IMG/VR virus record: IMGVR_UViG_3300010885_024778
Location: 1 to 29,498 of that record
Direction: 5' to 3' (one strand)
Source: a virus
DNA: 29,498 nt
Positions 1-8,218 of this stretch are shown here, piece by piece. The translations under genes were made by a program, and so were the position numbers. Position 1 is the stretch's first letter. Every line of letters begins with the position of its first letter. The notes beneath the pieces were generated by a model. That model made no database searches. It was not told the DNA's origin and worked only from the letters and a program-made list of their open reading frames with translations.

Positions 1-117
1 GCTTTTCCAACATTAAAAGATTACGATGCAATAAAAAAAGCTTCAATTAATAAAGCCTTTAAGCGAGAGTACGAAGATATTAAGCGAGAGTACGAAGATA
101 TTAAGCGAGAGTACGAA
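1..117. repeat. Terminal overlap copy 1 (circular join)
   Basis: Bases 1-117 are identical to bases 29382-29498. The methyltransferase gene is intact only when the two ends are joined through this overlap, so the sequence is read as a circular or circularly permuted genome rather than as one with true 117-bp terminal repeats. The overlap ends inside the 21-bp tandem repeat. Confidence 0.9.
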
Positions 118-483
118 GATATTAAGCGAGAGTACTACGCAACACGAGCGTATTTTAATAATACGCATGATAACTTTAATAACGTTTGGCACTTTGATAG
201 ACACTTAAAAAATGGTGATGAAGGTGGACACGCTACCCCAAAACCAATTGCATTGTGCGAAAGGGTTATAATGTCTAGTTGTCCCGATAATGGAATAGTT
301 CTTGATTTCTTTTTAGGTTCAGGAAGTACTATGGTGGCAGCGCACCAATTAAAGCGTAAATGTTACGGAATTGAGTTAGACCCTGTATATTGCCAAGTGA
401 TTATTAATAGGATGATTAAACTAGACCCTAGCTTAGTAATAACTAAAAACGGACTGCCTTATGAAGCCACGCAAAATAATTGA
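1..483 (+). CDS. DNA methyltransferase, C-terminal part (continues from 28362-29498)
   Basis: This is the 3' part of a gene that starts at 28362 and crosses the circular join; the reading frame is open from base 1. Joined together the protein is about 500 residues. This part holds the in-frame heptad repeat KREYEDI (three copies plus KREY, residues about 361-385), then a HATPKP segment and the AdoMet-binding motif I, VLDFFLGSGST (residues about 440-450). DPPY lies upstream in the other part. DPPY before FxGxGS is the order of beta-class amino-methyltransferases (N6-adenine or N4-cytosine). The role is probably phage DNA modification against host restriction. The stop at 481-483 overlaps the start of the small terminase gene at 461. 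An ATG at 253 is only an internal methionine. Confidence 0.9.
   Translation, partial: AFPTLKDYDAIKKASINKAFKREYEDIKREYEDIKREYEDIKREYYATRAYFNNTHDNFNNVWHFDRHLKNGDEGGHATPKPIALCERVIMSSCPDNGIVLDFFLGSGSTMVAAHQLKRKCYGIELDPVYCQVIINRMIKLDPSLVITKNGLPYEATQNN
61..135 (+). repeat. 21-bp in-frame tandem repeat
   Basis: Three perfect copies of a 21-base unit starting AAGCGAGAGTACGAAG (61-81, 82-102, 103-123) are followed by a 12-base partial copy. Each copy encodes the heptad KREYEDI, which would add two helical turns of a charged coiled coil to the methyltransferase between its two catalytic blocks. Because the unit is 21 bp, copy-number change keeps the frame. Confidence 0.95.
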
Positions 484-799
484 TTGGGAGAAAGTAGATA
501 GGCTTATTGAAGCTGGATGCAGTGGGCACGAGATAGCACCTGCAATCGGTGTTGATAGCGATACTCTCTATTCAAGATGTGTGCATGATAAAGGTATGAC
601 CTACTCGGATTATTCGGCTAAATTACGTTCAAAAGGTGATGGACTTCTAAAAGCTAAACAATTTCAGCTTGCAATGAGCGGAAACCCTGCAATGTTAGTT
701 TGGTTAGGTAAAAATAGACTAGGGCAAACAGACAAAGCACACGTAGAAAACACAGACACACAGCCGCAAACAATTAGAATAGAGTTTGTCGGTGATTAA
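461..799 (+). CDS. Probable terminase small subunit
   Basis: This 112-residue protein lies between the methyltransferase and the large terminase, where small terminases usually sit. The N-terminal half (residues about 5-45) reads as a helix-turn-helix, with DWEKVDRLIEAGCSGHEIA followed by IGVDSDTLYSR. The C-terminal half contains AMSGNPAMLVWLGKNRLGQ, a segment recurring in small terminase/HTH proteins of phages. Its expected role is recognition of phage DNA and loading of the large subunit for packaging. The start at 461 overlaps the methyltransferase stop by 23 bp, so translation is probably coupled. The family call rests on motif resemblance and position. Confidence 0.7.
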   Translation: MKPRKIIDWEKVDRLIEAGCSGHEIAPAIGVDSDTLYSRCVHDKGMTYSDYSAKLRSKGDGLLKAKQFQLAMSGNPAMLVWLGKNRLGQTDKAHVENTDTQPQTIRIEFVGD

Positions 800-811
800 C
801 TAAAACTAAAC

Positions 812-922
812 ATGGAAGCAAAAGACAAAGCAGCACGACCAAGTACCAAAAGCATGAAAGCAGCAAAGAACTTGCTATACTTGATGCGCAAAGGATTAAT
901 AGCGTTATCACCTAAAGAGTAA
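812..922 (+). CDS. Small basic protein, unknown function (36 aa)
   Basis: An ATG at 812 opens a 36-codon frame ending TAA at 920-922. It is preceded by TAAAACTAAAC, close to the A-rich leaders before other genes here. The peptide is lysine- and alanine-rich (MEAKDKAARPST then MKAAKNLLYLMRKG). It lies between the terminase subunits and upstream of a terminator. No family is recognised. It could be a small DNA-binding accessory protein or a chance frame. Confidence 0.45.
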   Translation: MEAKDKAARPSTKSMKAAKNLLYLMRKGLIALSPKE

Positions 923-959
923 AGGATTGAATGAATTAGTTTGATTAAAGTGGCAAAAT

Positions 960-987
960 GCCTATTCTTTTAGGGTAGGCTTTTTTT
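960..987 (+). terminator. Intrinsic terminator just before terL
   Basis: The stem GCCTATTC (960-967) pairs with GGGTAGGC (973-980), with two G-U pairs, around the loop TTTTA, and is followed by seven T (981-987). It ends only four bases before the large terminase start codon at 992. Confidence 0.75.
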
Positions 988-991
988 AATT

Positions 992-2293
992 ATGCAGATA
1001 AACCGAGCGTATAAAAGATTACTCCAGAGCCAAGCTAGGTACTTAATTGTATTCGGAAGTGGTGGATCGGGCAAGTCGTTTGCCATTGCTCAAAAGATTG
1101 CAATCAGGATAGTAAGCGAAACAGGGCATAAAATACTAGTAGTCCGAAAGATTGAGCGCACTATCAAGGATTCAGTATTTGCAGAATTGCTGAGGGTGCT
1201 AAGACTACTTGAAGTCAAGTTTGCCCATACAGTTAGCCCAAAGAAGATAACCTTGCCAAACGGTAATGAGATAATCTTTTATGGCTTAGACGACCCTGAA
1301 AAGATTAAGTCCATTAGCGGCATTACCTCTGTTTGGGTGGAAGAAGCTACTGAGTTAAACTATCAAGACTTTGCACAGCTTAACTTAAGAGTGCGAGGTG
1401 AAACAGTTAATTACAAGCAATTCATTCTTTCGTTCAATCCGATTGATGAACTCCATTGGCTGAAGACTGAAATAATAGATAAGAACTTGGAAGATATGGA
1501 GGTAGTACACACTACTTACAAGGACAACCACTTCTTAGATGCTGAGTACATCAATATGCTTGAAACGATAAACAAGCAAAACGAAATGATGTATAGGGTT
1601 TACACATTAGGTGAGTGGGGAAAAGTCGCCACAGGTGCAGAGTACTTCAAACTATTCAAGCAATCAAGGAACACAGGAGTAACCCAATACAATCCCGATA
1701 AGCCATTACTAATTTCCTTTGACTTTAACGTGAACCCTTATGTAAGTTGCAGTATTTGGCAAGTGAGCGGTACAACTGCTTGCATGATTGAAGAGGTAAC
1801 GCTTAGAAGCCCACGCAATACAACCCGTGCAGCTTGTAGGCATTTGCTTGATATGTACCCTAATCATGAGCAAGGAGTATTTGTCTTTGGCGACCCAGCA
1901 GGTAAAGCGAGGGACACACGAACCGAGCAAGGAGGCAATGACTACTCTATAATTGCCAAAGAGTTGGCGCAATGGAGGCCACAATTCAAGATTCAAAGCA
2001 AAGCACCTAGCTTGAATATGAGCGGCCAATTTATTAATGAGTGTTTTGCTAACGATGCACCAGTCAAAATAGTGATTGGCAGCCATTGCAAATTGATGAT
2101 TCAAGACTTACTATACCTCAAAGAGGATGTTGATGGTGGCACGCTCAAAGAAAAGGTAAAAGATACGCAAACAGGAGTGAGCTATGAGAAGTACGGCCAT
2201 TTAAGCGATGGATTACGTTACTTTATTACGGCAGCGTATCAAGACCAGTACAAGTTATTTTTATCAAGCGGAAAGAAACTAAAACGAGTATAA
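992..2293 (+). CDS. terL: Terminase large subunit
   Basis: This 433-residue packaging ATPase/nuclease pumps DNA into the prohead at the portal. The Walker A motif GSGGSGKS is at residues 22-29, and the Walker B region VWVEEATEL is at about 114-122. The C-terminal nuclease domain shows acidic positions in LLISFDFNVNP (about 239-249), FVFGDPAGKA (about 296-305) and LSDGLRYF (about 404-411). This arrangement and the N-terminal pattern AYKRLLQSQARYLIVFGSGG fit the PBSX/Terminase_3 type with a 6C nuclease. Length is usual for that family. The start at 992 gives the expected N-terminus even though a terminator lies directly upstream. Confidence 0.95.
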   Translation: MQINRAYKRLLQSQARYLIVFGSGGSGKSFAIAQKIAIRIVSETGHKILVVRKIERTIKDSVFAELLRVLRLLEVKFAHTVSPKKITLPNGNEIIFYGLDDPEKIKSISGITSVWVEEATELNYQDFAQLNLRVRGETVNYKQFILSFNPIDELHWLKTEIIDKNLEDMEVVHTTYKDNHFLDAEYINMLETINKQNEMMYRVYTLGEWGKVATGAEYFKLFKQSRNTGVTQYNPDKPLLISFDFNVNPYVSCSIWQVSGTTACMIEEVTLRSPRNTTRAACRHLLDMYPNHEQGVFVFGDPAGKARDTRTEQGGNDYSIIAKELAQWRPQFKIQSKAPSLNMSGQFINECFANDAPVKIVIGSHCKLMIQDLLYLKEDVDGGTLKEKVKDTQTGVSYEKYGHLSDGLRYFITAAYQDQYKLFLSSGKKLKRV

Positions 2294-2297
2294 TTAG

Positions 2298-2330
2298 TAT
2301 ATTTACATAACCAATCAAACTAAAACAATG
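2298..2330 (+). promoter_or_regulatory. Possible weak promoter and conserved leader before 2328
   Basis: TATATTTA (2298-2305) differs by one base from the TAnnTTTG -7 element, with no clear -33 box. It is followed by CCAATCAAACTAAAACA directly before the ATG. That leader is nearly the same as the transcribed leader after the early promoters at 24877 and 27210. This suggests the gene was copied from, or is expressed like, an early gene. Confidence 0.35.
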
Positions 2331-2744
2331 AGCAAAATAAAAGCCAACAAAGCAATAGATTACAGTAAATTAACATTTGAAGAATTAAAAGTAATTAGGG
2401 ATAAAGAAAGGGAAAAGTTTCTAAAATGGGAAAACGATTTCTTTAATGCTATTTGGGATTCTTTTCTTAATAAAGCGTTTAATGAAAACGAAAATTATCA
2501 AGCAAAACTAGTTAAATTAAATTGGCAAGAAAAACATACAGGTAGGCATGATTCTACTAATACAAGATGTAACCCAATAACAAAAACATGGGTGCAATAC
2601 TCAATATTTGATTATAGTTATAAAGACAAAGGATTTAGGGCAAGGTATTATCCTGAACGTGCTGTATTTGTATTTTTAGGTAATTTTAACACGTTAAATG
2701 AGGCTAAAATAGCATGTGAAGAACACGCAAATAGTTTAGTATGA
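2328..2744 (+). CDS. Small moron-like protein, paralogue of the protein at 25962
   Basis: 138 residues. The first half is a charged helix (KLTFEELKVIRDKEREKF). The second half has a KLNW segment, then a W-x-x-Y-x-I strand, and ends with FNTLNEAKIACEEH. The protein at 25962 shows the same order (KELEW, WTLYRI, FKSLAEAKSACQEH), so the two are paralogues. Small phage proteins of this shape are common and have no known function. The gene sits between terminase and tail genes but carries a leader like those of the early genes. It looks more AT-rich than its neighbours, which suggests later insertion. It overlaps the next gene by 4 bp. Confidence 0.75.
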   Translation: MSKIKANKAIDYSKLTFEELKVIRDKEREKFLKWENDFFNAIWDSFLNKAFNENENYQAKLVKLNWQEKHTGRHDSTNTRCNPITKTWVQYSIFDYSYKDKGFRARYYPERAVFVFLGNFNTLNEAKIACEEHANSLV

Positions 2745-3385
2745 TAACTATTCAAACCACAGAAGGCGTTGCTTACGTTCCCGAGTTTTGGAGTGAGGTT
2801 ACTCTATCAGGATTTTACCACGCTTGGAGTGAAAGCGATGCAACCTTACTCATTGAAGGTGAAAGTATTGCAGCTATTGAAATTGCCAAACCTTACACAG
2901 TGTTAAACTTTGATGCAGTAAACTATACGCCTGATTGTGTAAATGTGGATAAGATTGTGCAAAACTTTGGAGGGGTAGAATGGCATAAGTTTTTAGAGTT
3001 AGAGCAAGGCATACAGGCCAAAGATGCAGGAAGGATTCTGCAAACTTTTGAACCTACTTTTACTGCTGAAGAATATAATGCCATGCCATGCACTTACGGA
3101 GTCAATGCGGTGATTCAGTTACTCACTGCTTACCATGATTTCTTACAGCCCTATAAAATGAGCGTGGAATACACGGAGGCACAGCTTAATGCAGGGGTTG
3201 AACGATTGGCAAAGCTAGGAGTTTGGGGAGCAATAAGCGGCATTGCTGAAACTTACGGACTAGACCCTGAGCAAGTACTAGCGTGGAACGTGCGAAAGGT
3301 TTACACAGAGTTATTTTACAGGCATGAAAAAGCTATGTACTTGCAAAGACTTAATGAACAAGCACAATCAAATAATAATTACTAA
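2741..3385 (+). CDS. Unknown neck/tail-region protein
   Basis: 214 residues with no family recognised. The first third looks beta-rich; the last third is helical (residues about 155-205, including AKLGVWGAISGIAETYG and NVRKVYTELFYRHEKAMYLQ). The helical end resembles tail assembly chaperones in general character, but there is no overlapping second frame or slippery site that would support that. It begins with ATGA coupling to the upstream gene and ends 9 bp before the next. Position after terL and before tail genes suggests a virion or assembly role. Confidence 0.7.
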   Translation: MITIQTTEGVAYVPEFWSEVTLSGFYHAWSESDATLLIEGESIAAIEIAKPYTVLNFDAVNYTPDCVNVDKIVQNFGGVEWHKFLELEQGIQAKDAGRILQTFEPTFTAEEYNAMPCTYGVNAVIQLLTAYHDFLQPYKMSVEYTEAQLNAGVERLAKLGVWGAISGIAETYGLDPEQVLAWNVRKVYTELFYRHEKAMYLQRLNEQAQSNNNY

Positions 3386-3394
3386 CTTTGATAC

Positions 3395-3832
3395 ATGAAC
3401 TACAAGGCATTATGCACAGCTATCAAGGATTTAGTGGAAACGCTGATTCCAGATGCGCAGTTTGTTTCGGGATTGCGCCAAAGGCTTGATGAAACTTTAA
3501 CAGCCGACCTTGCAACAAATAAAGTTGTTTGGCTAGTGGATAATAGCAGTACAATAATTCTGCCTAATGGATTCTCAAATAACTTAATCAAGATTGGGTT
3601 TGGCACTCGTTACAACAAGCAAGATAATAGCACAGACGAGGCTACTAAGCTAGGTGAAAGCCAAACGGATGCAGAGTTATTCGTTCGTGATTGCTATCGT
3701 GATTTTGGCATTATTGGAGAGATTAACAATGCTCAAATTGCCGTAGCTTATGAAGGCATAATGTTTACTGAATTTGTTGGTGTCATTGTGACACTATCAG
3801 CCATTAACAAGATAGCCTGCTGGGATTACTAA
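3395..3832 (+). CDS. Probable tail-completion/neck protein
   Basis: 145 residues, a mix of helices and strands, ending in a hydrophobic strand pair (AYEGIMFTEFVGVIVTLSAI). Small proteins of this size directly before an HK97-gp10-like protein are often tail-completion or tail-terminator proteins. That is positional inference, since no signature residues are recognised. The stop at 3832 shares its last base with the next start codon. A TAACTTTG at 3383-3390 lies too close to the ATG to be a convincing promoter. Confidence 0.65.
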   Translation: MNYKALCTAIKDLVETLIPDAQFVSGLRQRLDETLTADLATNKVVWLVDNSSTIILPNGFSNNLIKIGFGTRYNKQDNSTDEATKLGESQTDAELFVRDCYRDFGIIGEINNAQIAVAYEGIMFTEFVGVIVTLSAINKIACWDY

Positions 3833-4299
3833 TGGATTTTGACAAAGCACTAATTGAAGCAATAACACTGCAAGCGGTTGAGGAACTAAAGGCAGATGTA
3901 CGCACTAAACAGGTTACACCGTTTGGTCCTTTCTTTGCTTCAGGAAGGCTTGAAAGTTCAATCTATTCCACTGTATCAGATAGCGAGATTGCTATCTATG
4001 CGGAGGATTATTACAAAGCAGGTGAGCAAGGCAATCCAAAGGGAACGAGAGTAAGCCCTACTGTTATTCGTGAATGGCTCAGGCATAAAAACATAGCTTA
4101 CAAGAAAGGCATGGAGTACGCAATCAGTAGGAGTATTTACAACAAAGGAACGGTTATCTTTCGGCAAGGTGGCAACACAGGCTTATTCAGTGATGTGATA
4201 GGCAAAGATTCTTTCTTTGTCAAGCGTGTGGAAAGTGAGTTGCAGAATTTGGGTGCTGATTGGATTTACAAAAACATAGCTTTAGAACTTATTAAATAA
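3832..4299 (+). CDS. HK97 gp10-like neck/head-tail protein (probable)
   Basis: 155 residues. The segment FASGRLESSIYSTVSDSEIA, followed by IYAEDYYKAGEQG, matches the pattern of gp10-like proteins, in which a conserved Gly-Arg-Leu turn introduces a beta domain that ends near a hydrophobic 'Y-x-x-x-x-E-x-G' segment. Such proteins sit at the head-tail joint. Start and stop each overlap the neighbours by one base, so the gene is part of a tightly coupled tail operon. The match is by pattern only. Confidence 0.55.
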   Translation: MDFDKALIEAITLQAVEELKADVRTKQVTPFGPFFASGRLESSIYSTVSDSEIAIYAEDYYKAGEQGNPKGTRVSPTVIREWLRHKNIAYKKGMEYAISRSIYNKGTVIFRQGGNTGLFSDVIGKDSFFVKRVESELQNLGADWIYKNIALELIK

Positions 4300-5816
4300 T
4301 GGATTCAGGATATTTTTACCCACATAATCAGCCGTTAAACTTTACAGGCAATTTGCCGCCTGAAAGTAAACTATGGCCGTACGCAATAACATTAGGCGGT
4401 GCAAGTGTTAATACTTTTACATTAACCACTCAAGTTGCCAAAACGCTAAACATAGATGCAAGTACTACCGTGCTTTGGTTTTATGCTTATGCAGGAAGTT
4501 GGGGGCGTGTATTTTCACCTTGCACAGTAACAGCAGTAACAGGAGGTTATACAGTTGTGTTAAGTTCAATCGCATTGCCTTACGACTACCCTACTATTTA
4601 CTTATGCTATGTAATTGACGAAACGCATCCCGATGATTACAAGCGATTCTTAAAGCTGCAAATTAAGGACACTGCCTCTGACTATGCAGACTTTTTAGTG
4701 TTTGACAAAGTAATTGAAGTAGCCGTAAATGCTAACTATGACTATGTATTTAATGCTAACAGCTATGCTCTGCAATTCCTTGAAAGTCCTAAGTTAGTTT
4801 TTCGTGAAGATTATGAAAATAGCGATAACGGTATATTTGATTTTGCGTTGAGTTTTGGCGAAAGTTTTACGTTAAAGAAAAAAGCGTTAGTAATTAATGT
4901 TTTTGATTTCACTGCCATTATTCCTCAATACTGTTTTGTAGGTTATCAAGCGCAGGGATGGGAAAACGGAAATACAGACACTAGTTGGACTTGTTTAGGC
5001 TTAAAAAATATAGATGTTTACACTTGGATAGGGGATAATCAGTATTATTTGTGGCTTGAGAAAAACGTTACTAACACTATTCAGTACTATGACTTAGTAG
5101 GCAATGCGTTTGAAGCTGTATTACCCGTGTTTTATGTTAGCAAGTTTCAATTTATTGTTGTTGGTGATTCAGGGTATTGGCAATTAACCGATGGAGGGGG
5201 AGCGATACAGCCTTCATTTAATGCAGATTTAATTATTAACGGAGTTACCTGCATTGCACCTAATAACGGCAATCCTGCAGGTGATGGCACTGATACGCCT
5301 GCAAGCTATGTAGCACCTTTAATGTACAACCTTAATACTAATGTGCGACCTAGCAATGCCTTTGCATTGGTAAGTACTAGGTTAAATATCAAGTACCCAG
5401 TTTTGGTTTGGATTAACCTAATGGGAGGCTTGGAGTATCAGCAAGTGAACGCTAATGAAGATGGCGAGGGATGGTACTGCAAGTTCGGAGTAAGGCAGAA
5501 CGAAAGCGTGTACTACCTTGATAACGATAATCGCCGCAATGAGATAATGAATCGAGGTGTGGTTGATACTATCCAATTCAATATCGTAATGAAGCGAGAA
5601 GCTACTCAAGAAAGCGATAGGCTTGCAGGATTGATGGTGAGTAAAAGCGTGTTTATCATGTACGGATTTCAGCAAGCAAATGTTGAAGCACCTTTAGTAC
5701 CTGCTATGCGTCAATTAATCATTAGCCGCAAAGGATTCCAAAGGTTTGAAAGTGACACGATTACTAGAGTGGTTTGCGATGCTGAATTCTCACAGGTAAC
5801 CGACATAAAACGATGA
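4299..5816 (+). CDS. Virion protein, probably tail (505 aa)
   Basis: 505 residues, rich in Asn, Tyr, Thr and Val and predicted mostly beta, typical of tail or fibre proteins. No transmembrane segments or catalytic motifs are seen. The C-terminal part (about 320-505) contains NVRPSNAFALVSTRLNIKYP and a charged helix-strand end (SDTITRVVCDAEFSQVTDIK). It overlaps the next gene by 4 bp (ATGA) and lies between neck genes and the large tail/baseplate protein. I do not recognise a named family. Confidence 0.75.
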   Translation: MDSGYFYPHNQPLNFTGNLPPESKLWPYAITLGGASVNTFTLTTQVAKTLNIDASTTVLWFYAYAGSWGRVFSPCTVTAVTGGYTVVLSSIALPYDYPTIYLCYVIDETHPDDYKRFLKLQIKDTASDYADFLVFDKVIEVAVNANYDYVFNANSYALQFLESPKLVFREDYENSDNGIFDFALSFGESFTLKKKALVINVFDFTAIIPQYCFVGYQAQGWENGNTDTSWTCLGLKNIDVYTWIGDNQYYLWLEKNVTNTIQYYDLVGNAFEAVLPVFYVSKFQFIVVGDSGYWQLTDGGGAIQPSFNADLIINGVTCIAPNNGNPAGDGTDTPASYVAPLMYNLNTNVRPSNAFALVSTRLNIKYPVLVWINLMGGLEYQQVNANEDGEGWYCKFGVRQNESVYYLDNDNRRNEIMNRGVVDTIQFNIVMKREATQESDRLAGLMVSKSVFIMYGFQQANVEAPLVPAMRQLIISRKGFQRFESDTITRVVCDAEFSQVTDIKR

Positions 5817-8215
5817 TAGAGTTATACATTGGAGGTCAAAAAGCAAGCGGTGATTTTACAGAGTTGATAGGGATAACCGTTAACAATGTAAACTATCAGG
5901 ATATTAGTACCCGTTCAATCAGCTTTACTAATCAGCTAACCTTAAAAGCTACTCCAGAGAATTACAACATATTCTTTAGGTTAACTAGTTTGCTTGAAGT
6001 TGGAGTAACAGAGGCAGAAATGAACCCAAGCTTTAGGATTTTGGAGAATGGGCAAGTATTGCTTGAAGGTTACATTGTGCCGATTGAACTTACTGCTGAG
6101 GGTGATTACAAGATACAGCTAGTAAGCAAGCAGGTAGATTTCCTTACAGCAATTCAAGATGTTGAGTTGAACACGATTGTAACGGCTAAAGTTAAAACAT
6201 TGCAGCCGAGCATTACAGGGCAATCTTGGACTAGCAATTTTATAGCCACGCAGTTACCACAGCTGGCAGTAGGACTTTATACAAGCTATGAATTAGCAAA
6301 TTACACAGATGCCATTTCGCCATTGTACGATTTAGGATTAAGCTGCATTACGCTTGATAATGGTTATCTAGGAGTAAATGGAGGTAGGAACATTGCAGGC
6401 TTAGATATGCGTTTTGCGATGCCTATCAAGCGATTGTTTGAGTTAATATGTGATAGTTTAGGCTACACGCTTTCATGGCCTAATAATGGCAATGAGTTAG
6501 CAGGCATTAGCTTTAGAGAATATGCGCATTTGTTAGAACCTACTCAGCTATCTTACTCGGATGCTTGGAAGGCTCAAATGAGTATTGGTGTAAAAGGTCA
6601 AGATATTGGTACTTACACTAGTTTGTCGTATAATGTTCCTGCATTGCTAAATTATTATGGCAGAAATATGGCATACTTAACCGATGCTGTATTACCTACT
6701 TATAGTTCATCAGGAATACGCAATACAGCTATAACAGTTGCAGGTAATACAATCAGAGTTCCAAATGTAGGTTTTAAGAATAAGTTTGTAGCCAAAGCAT
6801 GGTTAAGGATTCAATACACTGTTTTATCCTTAGTAACAAGTGACCAAATAACGGCCATTTCTGCTCAAATTATACAAAGTATTGCTGGAGCTGAAACAGG
6901 CATGGCGACTGTAGATTTAAGTGTTGATTTGCGCAATCAAGATTTATACATTGAGTTTCCAGAGTTTGAAGAGGCTACAAGCATAGAAAGGAATGCGACT
7001 TATTATTTACGTGTTTATGTAGAAGGCAACTTCACAACAAGTGGTGCAGCAGGTACTCCAAGCATTAGGTGGGAAACTAAGCCAATAGTAAACAACCTAT
7101 TGCAAAATCCCAACGCTTTAGCAGGTACTTATGGATTTATTCTTGAAAACGTATCACAAGACGTGGCAGAGGGATTTCCTATTGAAGCAGCTCAGTGTGT
7201 ACCAAAGATTAAGGCAGCCGACCTATTGAAGTATATTAGTAACTATGCTTGCATTTATCCAAAGATTCAAGGCAATCAAATTTCATTGGTAGGCTTGGAG
7301 GTAGGCAATAATAACTTGATTAATTGGAGTGGAAAGATAGATTTTAGTCAAGGAGTAAAAAATGACTTTAGGAATGACAACTATGCAAAATCAAACATTT
7401 GGAAGTACAAAGATGAAACTAATTTAACCAATGATAAAGGTGTAATAGCTATGCAAGGCAAAACGCTTGGCAAAGAGGCAACACTGTATGAAGCACCTTT
7501 CGCAATAGCTGATACTACCTTTGCTCTTTTGGGTATTACGTTTGCTCAGCCAAAAATCTTAGAAGTAAAAGGCCTCAATCAGTATTTTATCTGGAATCAG
7601 ACAAACAGAGGTATCAATATACGATACATTATAGGCGACATAGTTTACGATGAAGCCAACTATTACCGAGTTCTTGATAATGGTGATGGTGGAGCATTAG
7701 TAGGCACTAAGCCAAGTACAGCAGTAGGCACTGACTATGAGTTAGTACAATGGTACGATGCGTTTACTAGTGTAGTAACTACTCCAATAGTCTTATATTG
7801 GACTAGCAAAGTATTTATTCCAGAAGAAGACCAACAAGTAAGCGTGGTTACTGATACAGCGGCAACCTATGGAGGTGCTAATACTTTTACAGATGTTTAC
7901 GGTATTTCATGGGCTAACCTAAAAGGTGCAACGATTAGTGCTTCAATGCTGGAGTTTCAGCCAATGCTTGCCTATCAGCCGACTTTTAGTCAATCCCTAG
8001 TAACAGCATGGCAAAGCATACCTAAAGCAATGCAGCTATCTAGGAAGGTGTATTTGATGGTGTACCTCAAAGCTAATGAGGTTGCTGATTTACTTGAAAA
8101 CCTAAACAAGCCAATTTACATTAAAGAACTTTCTAAGTCCTTTTATCTAATGCAGCTCAATCAGTATTATATTGGTGCTGAACAATTAACGCAGGTAATC
8201 TTATTGCCTATTTAA
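5813..8215 (+). CDS. Large tail/baseplate protein with a carbohydrate-binding-like segment
   Basis: 800 residues. The N-terminal 60 residues (MIELYIGGQKASGDF then ISTRSISFTNQLTLKATPEN) follow a pattern seen in Bacteroidota phage tail proteins, where an ISxRS...TLxxTxxN block opens a distal-tail or baseplate protein. Residues about 604-646 (YIIGDIVYDEANYYRVL ... GTKPSTAV ... VQW) resemble the Y-x-x-GD-x-V-x-Y ... Y-x-x-x ... P ... W layout of type 5/12 carbohydrate-binding modules. It lies directly before the tape measure gene, the usual neighbourhood of tail-tip proteins. It is probably involved in host surface contact. Confidence 0.65.
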   Translation: MIELYIGGQKASGDFTELIGITVNNVNYQDISTRSISFTNQLTLKATPENYNIFFRLTSLLEVGVTEAEMNPSFRILENGQVLLEGYIVPIELTAEGDYKIQLVSKQVDFLTAIQDVELNTIVTAKVKTLQPSITGQSWTSNFIATQLPQLAVGLYTSYELANYTDAISPLYDLGLSCITLDNGYLGVNGGRNIAGLDMRFAMPIKRLFELICDSLGYTLSWPNNGNELAGISFREYAHLLEPTQLSYSDAWKAQMSIGVKGQDIGTYTSLSYNVPALLNYYGRNMAYLTDAVLPTYSSSGIRNTAITVAGNTIRVPNVGFKNKFVAKAWLRIQYTVLSLVTSDQITAISAQIIQSIAGAETGMATVDLSVDLRNQDLYIEFPEFEEATSIERNATYYLRVYVEGNFTTSGAAGTPSIRWETKPIVNNLLQNPNALAGTYGFILENVSQDVAEGFPIEAAQCVPKIKAADLLKYISNYACIYPKIQGNQISLVGLEVGNNNLINWSGKIDFSQGVKNDFRNDNYAKSNIWKYKDETNLTNDKGVIAMQGKTLGKEATLYEAPFAIADTTFALLGITFAQPKILEVKGLNQYFIWNQTNRGINIRYIIGDIVYDEANYYRVLDNGDGGALVGTKPSTAVGTDYELVQWYDAFTSVVTTPIVLYWTSKVFIPEEDQQVSVVTDTAATYGGANTFTDVYGISWANLKGATISASMLEFQPMLAYQPTFSQSLVTAWQSIPKAMQLSRKVYLMVYLKANEVADLLENLNKPIYIKELSKSFYLMQLNQYYIGAEQLTQVILLPI

Positions 8216-8218
8216 GCT

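Noticed and set aside
1-117. True terminal direct repeats of a linear genome
   Set aside because: The repeat is internal to one intact gene and its length looks like an assembly overlap, so circular closure is simpler.
3383-3390. TAACTTTG as a promoter for the 3395 gene
   Set aside because: It lies 4 bp before the ATG, which would make a leaderless message, and no -33 box is present.
2741-3832. Programmed frameshift of tail assembly chaperones
   Set aside because: The two frames do not overlap, no slippery heptamer was noticed near the first stop, and the tape measure gene is far downstream.
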